Part shown: one piece after another, positions 23,803 through 31,495 of the stretch
Layout of the letters: each line of letters opens with the position of its first letter
How positions within the stretch are numbered: the stretch's first letter is position 1
Assembly: GCF_020103755.1 (NCBI RefSeq)
Contig: NZ_JAHSQD010000002.1
Coordinates: 1 to 64,000, forward strand
Reading direction: 5' to 3'
DNA length: 64,000 nucleotides
Source of the DNA: Streptomyces sp. LS1784
Lineage (GTDB): Bacteria > Actinomycetota > Actinomycetes > Streptomycetales > Streptomycetaceae
Made by a program: the position numbers and the translations under genes
The notes under the pieces: generated by a model
The model's input: the letters and a program-made list of their open reading frames with translations, nothing else
The model's database searches: none
What the model was told of the DNA's origin: nothing

Positions 23803-24087
23803 ATGGCCTTCAGCAACGGAACCCACCCGCCCCTGGCGGACGGCACGACCGTGGAGTACCTCGGGCGGGTGGAGTCCCTGCACCACCGGATGCTCACCAC
23901 CCGGCGCGGTACGAGCACCTGCGACACGTACACCGACGAGACCGGCGCGCAGCAGCACCTGTACGACCTGCTCGACGGTGACGAACTGGTGCTGAGCCAC
24001 GTGCACCCGGCCGACCTCATGGACTGGACCCCGCCGACGGACGAGAACGGGCAGCTGCTCGACCCCTTCGCCCCGCAGCACGGCTAA
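23803..24087 (+). CDS. Unknown small acidic protein with boxed leader
   Basis: The 94-residue product contains TVEYLGRVESLHHRMLTTRRG and a TYTDETGAQQHLYDLLDGDELVLSHVHP segment, suggesting a small beta-barrel-like domain. It is preceded by the twin boxes, the conserved hairpin and a GGAGAG ribosome binding site, and is followed at once by a strong terminator. It is therefore a single-gene transcript. No family is recognised. Confidence 0.6.
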   Translation: MAFSNGTHPPLADGTTVEYLGRVESLHHRMLTTRRGTSTCDTYTDETGAQQHLYDLLDGDELVLSHVHPADLMDWTPPTDENGQLLDPFAPQHG

Positions 24088-24093
24088 CCCGAA

Positions 24094-24129
24094 GGGCCCG
24101 GCGGCAGCGACCACCCTGCCGCCGGGCCC
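24094..24129 (+). terminator. 14-bp hairpin after a stop codon
   Basis: GGGCCCGGCGGCAG at 24094-24107 pairs with 24116-24129 around an eight-base loop. Confidence 0.65.
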
Positions 24130-24169
24130 GCGCCGACCGCCCACCCCGTCACCAGAGCAGGAGCACACC

Positions 24170-24754
24170 GTGGAGCCGACCAGGGCCATCTACCACGGCA
24201 GCAAGACCGAACTGCACGGCCGCATCTTCACCGTCACCACCAACGAGGGCTGCGCCGGCCACATCGAGGCGCCCTTCGGCGGCGTCGAGGACTGCATCGC
24301 CCTCCTCGCCCCTGACGGCAGCGGCCTCCGGCACGTCCACCCGGACAGCATCACGATCCTCGCCCCCGACGGCGACCCGCTCCACCGCCCCGCCCGGGAC
24401 GGTGACTGGACATGGGTGCCCGGCGTCGGTGAAGTCCGCTTCGCCTACGCCGAGTCCGGCATCAGCTACTGGACCGTGTGGGTCCACTACTACGCCTTCA
24501 CCGGCCGCTGGATCATCCTGTCCGCGCGCGTGCGCCGAGACGAACGCACCGCCAAGCGCTCCCGCTACAGCTCCCCGCACGACGTCCTCACCTGGCGCAT
24601 CCGCGCCTGCCTGGACGACCTCGCCGCCGACCGCAACCACGCCATCACCGACGCCTACGAGCGCTGCGCCGACGGCCTGGAACGGCACATGCAGCAGATC
24701 GAACTTGCCCTGCCCGCTGCGCCGCGCGCCGGCCACCCGGCCGCAAGCCACTGA
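24170..24754 (+). CDS. Unknown phage-like protein
   Basis: The 194-residue protein begins at GTG after GAGCAGGAGCACACC. Its first half resembles the short protein encoded just upstream (TELHGRIFTVTTNEG, then ALLAPDGSGLRHVHPDSI), so the two may be related domains. The second half is helical and Arg-rich. It begins a run of closely spaced genes that ends with SSB. No function can be given. Confidence 0.6.
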   Translation: MEPTRAIYHGSKTELHGRIFTVTTNEGCAGHIEAPFGGVEDCIALLAPDGSGLRHVHPDSITILAPDGDPLHRPARDGDWTWVPGVGEVRFAYAESGISYWTVWVHYYAFTGRWIILSARVRRDERTAKRSRYSSPHDVLTWRIRACLDDLAADRNHAITDAYERCADGLERHMQQIELALPAAPRAGHPAASH

Positions 24755-24768
24755 ACTGAGAGGACCCC

Positions 24769-25320
24769 ATGCGCGTCTTCACCGCCACCACCTACCAGGA
24801 CGACGGCCAGGCCGTCACCCCGGTGAGCATCGCCCTCCTGCGCGAGGACGGCGCCTCCTACTACGCCATCAACGCCTCGATCGGGCACGCCAGCCTCGAC
24901 CCCACCCAGACGGTCGGACCCGGCCTCGCCCACCTGCCGTGGTACGACGGCCACCTCGACCGCCGCGACCCGGACGTGCGCAACCGCGACCGGCTCGCCT
25001 GCGAGCTCGGGTGGTTCCTCAAGGACACCCCCAGCCCCGAACTGTGGTCATGGCGCGGGGACACCGACCACCTGGTCCTCGGGCGCATGTGCCACCGCCT
25101 CGGCGCGCTGCCCACTGCCGTGCCTGACTGGGTCGGCAGCCTGCGTCAGGAAGCCCACCGCCTCGCCCTGGCCATACGGGACCTGCCCCGGTGGCCGCGT
25201 CGCGACGCCCACCCCATGGAGACGGCCCGCCACTTCCAGCGCATCGCCCGCTGCCTGGACGCCGCCGCCGCCACCGATCCCCGCGAGCTGGACACCGCAC
25301 ACCGGGGCGGTGGCTGGTGA
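24769..25320 (+). CDS. Degenerate DEDD-type exoribonuclease-like protein (Rv2179c-like), probably inactive
   Basis: The 183-residue protein lines up with the small 3'-5' exoribonucleases related to Mycobacterium Rv2179c. The start pattern (M-R-x-F ... EDG ... SI ... EDG..YYAIN) and the middle PELWSWRGDTDHLVL are recognisable. The catalytic D-x-E of the family's DTEF motif is replaced (TATTY), and the last conserved acidic segment is also changed. The central Asp in TDHL remains. It probably no longer cuts RNA and may only bind it. Its end overlaps the SSB start (GTGA), linking it to DNA replication genes. Confidence 0.5.
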   Translation: MRVFTATTYQDDGQAVTPVSIALLREDGASYYAINASIGHASLDPTQTVGPGLAHLPWYDGHLDRRDPDVRNRDRLACELGWFLKDTPSPELWSWRGDTDHLVLGRMCHRLGALPTAVPDWVGSLRQEAHRLALAIRDLPRWPRRDAHPMETARHFQRIARCLDAAAATDPRELDTAHRGGGW

Positions 25321-25649
25321 ACCTCCCGAACCACACCACCCTGATCGGCAGCCTGTTGCAGGACCCGGAGCTCTACGAGGCGCCCGGCGCGCCCCCACGG
25401 GTGAAGTTCACCCTGCTACAGCGCCCGCGGCTCGCCGAGCCAGGCCAGCCGCGCGACCCGCAGGACAGACAGCTGACCGTGCGCTGCGTCGCCCTGCGGG
25501 ACCTCGCGCACAGGATCGCCGAGACGTTGCGGGCGAACGACCGGGTCATCGTGATCGGGCGCCTCACCCAACGCGTGCACCAGCCGCCCGGCGAAAGCCC
25601 CCGGCTGCTGGTCGAAGTGACCGTCGAGGCGATCGGCACCCTGCTGTAG
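25317..25649 (+). CDS. ssb: Single-stranded DNA-binding protein
   Basis: The 110-residue product is an OB-fold SSB: HTTLIGSLLQDPEL at the first strand, LTVRCVALRDLAHRIAETL in the middle, and DRVIVIGRLTQRVHQPPG near the end. It lacks the acidic DDxxF-type tail that recruits partners in host SSB, as in many phage and plasmid SSBs. GTG at 25317 overlaps the previous stop. It should protect single strands during element replication or RecT-mediated annealing. Confidence 0.8.
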   Translation: MNLPNHTTLIGSLLQDPELYEAPGAPPRVKFTLLQRPRLAEPGQPRDPQDRQLTVRCVALRDLAHRIAETLRANDRVIVIGRLTQRVHQPPGESPRLLVEVTVEAIGTLL

Positions 25650-25773
25650 AACCCGTGCCCGCGCCCTGCCCCGCAGAGCGCGGGCACGCCACGCTGTTCG
25701 CCAGCCCCCGCAGCCCCTGGTAGACATAGACGACCCCCGGCCCGGCCGGACCGCAGCACGAAGGAGAGTACCG

Positions 25774-26133
25774 ATGAGCGGCAAGGAGCCGGCCGCGACG
25801 CCGAAGCGCAGCAAGATGCGCCGAACCGCGGTGAGCCCCGGCGAGCGACTTGCCGCCGCCGCCCAGGAACTCCAGGCCGCGCTGGCGGCCGTCGAGGAAG
25901 CCGGCCTGGAGCCGATGGACCTCCTTGAGCAGTTGCGTGACCCGCTCGCGGTGATCGACGACACCGCGACCAAGATGCGCGAGATGCGCCTTAAGAGAGT
26001 CCTGGACGTCTACCCCGATCGGTCCGTCCCGGTCTACCGCATCTCCGACGCCTCCGGGCTGGCCGCCGCCCTCGTCACCCGGTACGCCAAGCAAGCCGGA
26101 CTGGAACCGCGCAACCGCCGCGCGGGCAGCTAG
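25774..26133 (+). CDS. Small basic helical protein
   Basis: The 119-residue product has a basic N-terminus, a long amphipathic helix (ERLAAAAQELQAALAAVEEAG) and a C-terminal segment YRISDASGLAAALVTRYAKQAG that could be a helix-turn-helix. The leader (TAGACATAGACGACC and GGACCGCAGC) resembles a decayed form of the boxed hairpin leaders. It closes this block: the following genes are on the opposite strand. Possibly a small DNA-binding regulator. Confidence 0.55.
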   Translation: MSGKEPAATPKRSKMRRTAVSPGERLAAAAQELQAALAAVEEAGLEPMDLLEQLRDPLAVIDDTATKMREMRLKRVLDVYPDRSVPVYRISDASGLAAALVTRYAKQAGLEPRNRRAGS

Positions 26134-26224
26134 TCGCCGACCAACTGCTCGCGAAGCTCGGCGAGAAGGTCCCGGCCGACCGATCGAGGGTGGGGATTGG
26201 CCGGCCCGACGCTGGTGCCGGCGT

Positions 26225-27256
26225 TCACCGGGCCCTCATCTTCCGGAGACAGGTGGCAGCCAGGGCGCCGTTGTAGACGAGCGCCGCTGCGGGGACCCAG
26301 GGCGGCGCACCGCCGCTGTCCGAGTCCGTCAGTTTGACGGTGAGCAGCACGGCCATGACGGCCGTAAAGGAAAGGGCGCCCAGGAACCGGCGGCGGATCC
26401 GGTTGCGTTCGCGCACTGGGCCGTCGGTCAGGTTCATGGCGTAGATCTCCACCTGGCCGAGTTCCTGCTGCGCGGCGCGCCCGGTGGCTGCCAGGTGCTC
26501 CCGTGCTTCGGTCACGTGCTGCTGGGCTGTGTGCCTGGGAAAGCCGTGCCGCCCGTACAGCAACTCGCCCAGTCGGCGCAGCCATTGTTCGTCGTCGAGC
26601 CGTCGGCCCTCGCTCGGGGAGAACCACCGGCTCACGATCCGCTCGGGTATGGCCAGCCCCAGGGTCGCGAGGAGCAGCGCGAACCCGAATGCCGCGGAAG
26701 GCGGGAACGGGAAGGAGTGCGCTTCCCGGACTGCGGGGAGTAACGCCGAACCGATGCTGGCCGCGGCGATGACGCCGGCACCGCTGCCAAAGAGCCAGGC
26801 CGTTCGAGTCCGTCCGGCCGCGCGCAGGGCGGGGAGGACCGCGAAGGTGGCGGCCACGAACACGGTGGCGGAAAAGGACGCGAGGAGAACCAAGGCGCCG
26901 GAGTGCCCCTTGTAGCCGAAGGTCCATACCGCGGCCATGATCAGGATGGCGATGCTTCCTGCCACCATGCCCTGCTGGAAATGCGTGAATGGTGCTCTTC
27001 CTTCGAGGTCGCGTGTGCTGCGGTGCCTGGGGTCGACCCGCTCGGTGGCCACCGCGGTGGCGTACTCCTTGGCGGGGCCGAAGAGTTCCTCCGCCGACTC
27101 CCCCGTCTCGGTCACCGCCTCGGCAACCTCCCCCAGCACACGGTTCACGAGGTCGCGCGGCACGCGGTGGACGAGGGTGAGCTCTCGTTCCAGCTTGTCG
27201 GTCCAGGCAGTGCGGCCGCTGTTGCCCGTCCGGGTCCCGGCCGTGGTCTTCGTCAT
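26225..27256 (-). CDS. Multi-span membrane protein paired with PadR regulator
   Basis: The 343-residue protein has a cytoplasmic N-terminal region of about 110 residues, including an ELTLVHRVPRDLVNRVLGEV segment. Four or more hydrophobic spans follow (VAGSIAILIMAAVWTFGY; LVLLASFSATVFVAATFAVL; AFGFALLLATLGLAI; and a pair near the end). ATG at 27256 overlaps the PadR stop (ATGA), so both are one operon. This arrangement, PadR plus a DUF1700/DUF1129-like membrane protein, is common on actinobacterial chromosomes. It points to an inserted chromosomal cassette within the phage-like region. Confidence 0.65.
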   Translation of the reverse strand: MTKTTAGTRTGNSGRTAWTDKLERELTLVHRVPRDLVNRVLGEVAEAVTETGESAEELFGPAKEYATAVATERVDPRHRSTRDLEGRAPFTHFQQGMVAGSIAILIMAAVWTFGYKGHSGALVLLASFSATVFVAATFAVLPALRAAGRTRTAWLFGSGAGVIAAASIGSALLPAVREAHSFPFPPSAAFGFALLLATLGLAIPERIVSRWFSPSEGRRLDDEQWLRRLGELLYGRHGFPRHTAQQHVTEAREHLAATGRAAQQELGQVEIYAMNLTDGPVRERNRIRRRFLGALSFTAVMAVLLTVKLTDSDSGGAPPWVPAAALVYNGALAATCLRKMRAR

Positions 27257-27618
27257 GGGTTCTCCTGTTCGTGGGGTGTGGCAGGGGCCGCTGCCGGGAT
27301 CGTCGCCGTCGTGTCGACTGCCGTGCGGAACTCCTGCCACGCCCGGCGCTCCCGCGCCAGCCGCTCCCGCCCCGTGTCGGTCAGCCGGTAGTACTTCCGG
27401 CCGGGCCCGCCCTCTCCGGGGGCCCACCGGACCTCGACCGCGCCGTCATCGGCGAGCCGTGTCAGCGCCGGGTACAGCACGGCTCCCTTGACGGTGCCGA
27501 GTCCCGACTCTTCGAGCTGCTGGGACAGCGCGTATCCGTAACTCTCTCCGCGCTCCAGCGTGGCCAGAAGGCACAGCGGCAGGACGGCGCGGAGCCATGC
27601 GGGCTGGGTGTCGCCCAT
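27253..27618 (-). CDS. PadR-family transcriptional regulator
   Basis: The 121-residue protein is a winged-helix PadR regulator: LLATLERGESYGYALSQQLEESGLGTVKGAVLYPALTRLA spans the recognition helices, and YYRLTDTGRERLARER is the wing and dimer helix. PadR proteins usually repress an adjacent gene and their own promoter in response to small molecules. ATG follows GGGAGGTTGATGC. It is co-transcribed with the membrane protein gene. Confidence 0.88.
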   Translation of the reverse strand: MGDTQPAWLRAVLPLCLLATLERGESYGYALSQQLEESGLGTVKGAVLYPALTRLADDGAVEVRWAPGEGGPGRKYYRLTDTGRERLARERRAWQEFRTAVDTTATIPAAAPATPHEQENP

Positions 27619-27619
27619 G

Positions 27620-27690
27620 CATCAACCTCCCAAGATCACGACTAGTATGAGTTTCAGAATAGTCGGGCGTCAAGAGTATGAGCATCGGCC
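27620..27690 (-). promoter_or_regulatory. PadR operon promoter and probable operator
   Basis: On the minus strand TTGACG is followed about 18 bases later by CATACT. The inverted pair GACTA ... TAGTC overlaps this promoter and is a plausible autoregulatory site. Confidence 0.45.
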
Positions 27691-27957
27691 CTGTCTCTGG
27701 CGTCAGCGGCGGCTGTCGGACGCCCGCATCGCTCGTGCGGGCGACCGCTACCGTGGGCTCCCGCCGGGCGCCGGGCCGTCGCGCCTAGGGTCCCGGCAAT
27801 TCGTTTCCGCTCAGGCTCTCGGGGTGCGCTGCGGGCGTGCCGAGTGGTGGAGGCGAGGCCCGGCGGCCGTGGCGCCATAGTGCCGTGCCCGCTCGGCTGG
27901 GTGGGGGTGCACTCCAATTTCCTGCTTCGAAGGGTGTGCCCAAGGGCGCCCGCCCAA
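27691..27957. other. Gene-free stretch between the PadR operon and the boxed leader
   Basis: No convincing gene is seen. A GCGCCTAGGGTCCCGG sequence near 27781 resembles a -10 region but lacks the GCGACC box. GGGTGTGCCC lies just before the copy E boxes and recurs before copy F. Confidence 0.35.
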
Positions 27958-27960
27958 GAA

Positions 27961-28025
27961 TAGACTGAGGTCAGGAAAGCAGACGGAAGTCAGCTTCGTT
28001 GCCGGCCCGGACCGCGAATCCGGGC
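27961..28025 (+). promoter_or_regulatory. Twin AGGTC-like boxes plus leader hairpin, copy E
   Basis: AGGTC at 27968-27972 and AAGTC at 27987-27991 are 19 bp apart. GCCCGG (28005-28010), loop ACCGCGAAT, CCGGGC (28020-28025) form the hairpin before the AGGAGA ribosome binding site. Confidence 0.7.
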
Positions 28026-28046
28026 AGACCTCACAGGAGAAACCCC

Positions 28047-29084
28047 ATGCGCGACAGCGACGTCATCACCGGCCGGGCCGACCTCGGCGCCATCGACAAC
28101 ACCACCGGCGAGGCAGCCTTCTACTCCCACCGCCAGCCCGCCTGGCACGGCCTCGGCACCGTCACCGAGGAGGCCAAGACCAGCAAGGAGGTGCTGCACC
28201 TCGCCAAGCTGGACTGGGAGGTCGAGAAGCTGCCGATCCTGCCGATGAACAAGGGCAAGCTCGGCAAGAAGATCCCCAACCGCTTCGCCACCGTCCGTAC
28301 CGACACCGGTGACTGGGTCGGCGGCCTCGTCGGCAACACCTGGACCCCGATCCAGAACCGCGACGCCTTCACCTTCCTGGACGAGTTGGTGGGCGGCGGC
28401 CACGTCACCTACGAGACCGCCGGTGCGCTCGACGGCGGCCGGGTCGTCTTCATGTCCGTCAAGTCCCCGAGCATCACCCTCGACCCCGAGGGCGCGGCCG
28501 ACCGCATCGACCTCTACACGCTCTTCGCCAACAGCCACGACGGTCGCTCCGCCGCCGTCGCCGTCGAGACCCCGGTGCGGGCGGTGTGCACCAACACCCT
28601 CGACATGGCCGTCAACGAGGCCCAGCGCGTCTGGAAGGTCCGCCACACCATCGACGCCCTTGACCGGCTGGAGGAGGCCCGGCGCACCCTCGGCTTCACC
28701 GAGCACTACGCCGCAGCCCTGGAGGCCGAGGCCACCGCCCTGTACCAGCAGGCGATGACCAACCAGGAGTTCGACAAGCTGATCACCCGGCTCTGGGGGG
28801 GCCCGAGCAAGGATGCGCGCAAGCACATCGTCGCCGCCCACGAGGAGCGCCGGGACCGGCTGCACCATCTGTTCGCCGAGGCCCACACCCAGGACAACAT
28901 CCGGGGCACCCGCTGGGCCGCCCTCCAGGCCGTCGTGGAGTTCGAGGACTACTTCCGAACCGTCAAGACCCCCGATTCCCTGACCGAGCAGGAGCACCGC
29001 GCCAACCTGGCGATGACCACCCTGCTGCACGACCAGAAGAGCCCGCTCACGGACCCGGCGACGGCCCTGCTCCTCGCGGCGTGA
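28047..29084 (+). CDS. DUF932-like (TIGR03299-type) phage/plasmid protein
   Basis: The 345-residue protein matches the DUF932 phage/plasmid family. AFYSHRQPAWHGLGTVTEE at the start and GDWVGGLVGNTWTPIQNRDAFTFLDELVG are characteristic, and VRAVCTNTLDMAV lies in the centre. Members are common on actinobacterial plasmids and phages, often next to DUF4192 genes as here, and their molecular role is not established. ATG at 28047 follows CAGGAGAAACCCC. A strong terminator follows, so it is a one-gene transcript under the boxed leader. Confidence 0.82.
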   Translation: MRDSDVITGRADLGAIDNTTGEAAFYSHRQPAWHGLGTVTEEAKTSKEVLHLAKLDWEVEKLPILPMNKGKLGKKIPNRFATVRTDTGDWVGGLVGNTWTPIQNRDAFTFLDELVGGGHVTYETAGALDGGRVVFMSVKSPSITLDPEGAADRIDLYTLFANSHDGRSAAVAVETPVRAVCTNTLDMAVNEAQRVWKVRHTIDALDRLEEARRTLGFTEHYAAALEAEATALYQQAMTNQEFDKLITRLWGGPSKDARKHIVAAHEERRDRLHHLFAEAHTQDNIRGTRWAALQAVVEFEDYFRTVKTPDSLTEQEHRANLAMTTLLHDQKSPLTDPATALLLAA

Positions 29085-29089
29085 CCCGG

Positions 29090-29117
29090 CGGCCGGGGGC
29101 CTGCGGGCCCCCGGCCG
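29090..29117 (+). terminator. 12-bp GC hairpin after the DUF932-like gene
   Basis: CGGCCGGGGGCC at 29090-29101 pairs with GGCCCCCGGCCG at 29106-29117 around TGCG. Confidence 0.65.
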
Positions 29118-29191
29118 ACCGCCAGCCGCTCCATGTCACCCCGGCCGCGCCGCCCGCCGGCGCGGCCCCATCCCTGGAACGAGGACCCGCC

Positions 29192-30175
29192 ATGTCCGAC
29201 AGCAACAACACCCCCTTCGTCCTCGAGACGGCCGACCTGGCCGACTTCGTGGCCGGTGCGCTCGGGCGCGAACCGGCCGGGCAGATCGCCGTCGCCGAGC
29301 TCGGCGAGCCCCTGCGGATATACCTCGCGGACATCCCGGAGGAGCGGTACCGCTCGGTGTCCTTCGCCCGGGCGTTCATCGGCGACATCGCCGGGATGCC
29401 GGCCACCAGCCGCGGGCAGCGCGACGTCGCGCTGCTCATCTACGCCCGCGACGGCCACGGCGTCGAGGACGTCGACTCCTACAACGCCCTGTGGCTCAAG
29501 CTCAAGGTCGTGTGTGAGCGGTACGGCCTGACCGTCGTCGAGAGCCAGTTCATCACCCCCACCCGCTGGTGGCCCATGCCGTCCATCGGCGACTCCGGTC
29601 CGGGAAGGCCGCGCGCCGCCGAGCGGCCGACGGCCGACGGGGGCCCCGCGGTCGGGGCGGAGGATGCCGCAGACGTGGTGGCCGACGCCGTGCGTGCCTT
29701 CGCACGCGAGCTGGAAGCCGGCCACGAGGCCGCCAAGCGGAGCCTCAAGCCGCTGCTCGCCGCCGTGCTGACCGGTCGCCGCGACGTCGAGGACCTGACC
29801 GATGAGGAGGCGGCGCGCCTGCTCATCGCGGTCCAGAACGGGGACATCCTGCACACGGCCTCGACGTACTGCGAACCCGAGGAGGTGAAGAGGGCGGCGC
29901 CGCTGTGGTCGCGCGTCGCCCGCCTGTGCGTCGACCCCTATCGCCGCATGGCTGCCGCGCCGCTCACCCTGCTGGGCATCGCGCTGCTGCTCGACGGCGA
30001 CGTGCCGGCGGCCGGAGGCGCGGCACTCCTCGCGCTGGAGGTCAAGCCGGAGGACGAGGAGGCGCAGGTGCTGCTGGGGCTGGTCTCCCGGGCCGAGCTT
30101 GAGCAGGTCATCCGCGTGCCGGTCAGCGCGGCGGAGGCGCTGAGGGCCGCCCTTCGCGAGGACCGCGAGGAGTAG
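29192..30175 (+). CDS. DUF4192 family protein, first of three
   Basis: The 327-residue protein has the DUF4192 layout: an N-terminal alpha/beta region, QRDVALLIYARDGHG in the centre, the ITPTRWWPMP segment, and a C-terminal helical region with LTLLGIALLLDGDVPAAGGAALLALE. Its N-terminus is divergent and lacks the usual LLPFLLGFHP motif seen in the other two copies. ATG follows GAACGAGGACCCGCC. Function of the family is unknown. It ends before a strong terminator. Confidence 0.75.
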   Translation: MSDSNNTPFVLETADLADFVAGALGREPAGQIAVAELGEPLRIYLADIPEERYRSVSFARAFIGDIAGMPATSRGQRDVALLIYARDGHGVEDVDSYNALWLKLKVVCERYGLTVVESQFITPTRWWPMPSIGDSGPGRPRAAERPTADGGPAVGAEDAADVVADAVRAFARELEAGHEAAKRSLKPLLAAVLTGRRDVEDLTDEEAARLLIAVQNGDILHTASTYCEPEEVKRAAPLWSRVARLCVDPYRRMAAAPLTLLGIALLLDGDVPAAGGAALLALEVKPEDEEAQVLLGLVSRAELEQVIRVPVSAAEALRAALREDREE

Positions 30176-30194
30176 CCGGGGGCTGCGGGTGGCG

Positions 30195-30228
30195 CCGGGT
30201 GTCCGTCCCTGCGGGGGCGGGCACCCGG
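30195..30228 (+). terminator. 15-pair hairpin with two G-U pairs
   Basis: Bases 30195-30209 pair with 30214-30228 around TGCG, 19 bases after the DUF4192 stop codon. Confidence 0.6.
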
Positions 30229-30290
30229 GCCCGGCTCCGACTGCGCCCCAAACCGGGGGAGTTGGGGTGTGCCCAACCGGCACGCCCTCA

Positions 30291-30355
30291 AATAGACTGA
30301 GGTCAAGAAAGAAGACGGAAGTCCTTCTGTTGCCACTCCGGACCGCGAATCCGGA
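30291..30355 (+). promoter_or_regulatory. Twin AGGTC-like boxes plus leader hairpin, copy F
   Basis: AGGTC at 30300-30304 and AAGTC at 30319-30323 are 19 bp apart. TCCGG (30337-30341), loop ACCGCGAAT, CCGGA (30351-30355) form the hairpin. Upstream TTGGG-GTGTG-CCCAA is a small inverted repeat partly shared with copy E. Confidence 0.7.
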
Positions 30356-30374
30356 CCAACCCTGATAGGGACCC

Positions 30375-31421
30375 ATGACCGACAAGCTGCTCCTGCTGAA
30401 CGGCCCCGAGGGCCTCGTTCACTTGCTGCCGTTCCTCTTCGACTACCACCCCGAGGACAGTGTGGTTCTGGCCGGCATCACCCCGGCCGGTGTACCGCTC
30501 GGGTTCGTCCGAACCGGACTGCCCGCTGACCCCGCCCACTGGCCGTCCCTGGCCGAAGAACTGCTCGCCCACCAGCGGGACGAGGCCGCGTCGTTCGAGT
30601 TCCCGATCCCCCGGATCGTCGCCTACATCTGCCCCGACCCGGACGACCCCGACTACGGGCAGCAGTCCCGCCTCACCCACCAGCCCATCGCCGACCACCT
30701 GCGCGACGCCTGCCGCCGCCAGGGGCTGGTCCTGAGCGAAGCCGTGTACGTGACCCGCACCCGCTACTGGCCGATGCTGGCGGCCGGTCCCAGCGACGGG
30801 CACCCCATCCCCGAGCCGCCCGCAGAGCTCGACTCGACGGGCCTGCCGCGCAGCAGCGACGTCCTGAAGTCCCTTGCCCCTGTCACCGGGGCGCGGGCCG
30901 CCGCCATGGCCACCACCCTCGACACCGCCGTCCGCGCCATGCACGCCGAGATCCGCTCCGGCGGGCACCAGAGCGTCGTGGACGGCGCGATCAACCTGGT
31001 GACCACCACCATCGCCGAACTGGTCGCCGGGGTCCGGAAGGCCACGGACACCCCTGACGACCTCGCGGCCCGACTGCTGCTCGCCCTCCAGTACGACGAC
31101 GTGCGCAACACCGGGCTCGTGCACTGCGAGGACCACGAGCTGACGGCCGCGAACGAGCTGTGGCTCGCCCTGGCCCATCGCTGCCCCGCCGCCTACGCCG
31201 ACCACGCGGCCGTGCCGCTCGCCCTCCACGCGTTCATGGCGTGGGCGCTCGGCGACGACGCCAGGTCCCGGCTCGCCCTTCAGGCCGCCGAGACGTGCCT
31301 CCCGGACCAGGGCCTGACCCGCCTCCTCCTCGGCATGTTCAACGACGGAGCAGCCTTCGGGCACGTACGCGAGTACCTGCGCGAGCACCGTGCCGCCTGG
31401 GGCATCCCCGTCGCGGGCTGA
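30375..31421 (+). CDS. DUF4192 family protein, second of three
   Basis: The 348-residue product is a typical DUF4192 member: LLPFLFDYHPEDSVVLAGITPAGVPLGFVRTGLP at the start in two segments, then EAVYVTRTRYWPM, and the C-terminal helical repeats AVPLALHAFMAWALGDDARSRLALQAAETCLPD in two blocks. The C-terminal part resembles the tetratricopeptide-like end of family members. It has its own boxed leader, unlike the first copy. The biochemical function is unknown. Confidence 0.82.
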   Translation: MTDKLLLLNGPEGLVHLLPFLFDYHPEDSVVLAGITPAGVPLGFVRTGLPADPAHWPSLAEELLAHQRDEAASFEFPIPRIVAYICPDPDDPDYGQQSRLTHQPIADHLRDACRRQGLVLSEAVYVTRTRYWPMLAAGPSDGHPIPEPPAELDSTGLPRSSDVLKSLAPVTGARAAAMATTLDTAVRAMHAEIRSGGHQSVVDGAINLVTTTIAELVAGVRKATDTPDDLAARLLLALQYDDVRNTGLVHCEDHELTAANELWLALAHRCPAAYADHAAVPLALHAFMAWALGDDARSRLALQAAETCLPDQGLTRLLLGMFNDGAAFGHVREYLREHRAAWGIPVAG

Positions 31422-31430
31422 CCCGCTCCC

Positions 31431-31461
31431 GGCAGGGGCCGCGAGTCGAGCGGCCCCTGCC
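31431..31461 (+). terminator. 12-bp hairpin between DUF4192 genes
   Basis: GGCAGGGGCCGC at 31431-31442 pairs with 31450-31461 around GAGTCGA. It may also act as a leader structure for the third copy, which starts 35 bases later. Confidence 0.55.
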
Positions 31462-31495
31462 CTACCCCCCAACGACCACGAGCGGAGAGATCCCC

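Noticed and set aside
26130-26927. 265-residue minus-strand frame at the end of the PadR/membrane operon
   Set aside because: It is an out-of-frame shadow of the membrane protein gene, which has clear hydrophobic spans and an overlapping start with PadR.
8552-30355. CRISPR array from the repeated ACCGCGAA hairpins
   Set aside because: Copies are kilobases apart, each before a gene start, with no spacer-repeat unit and no cas genes.
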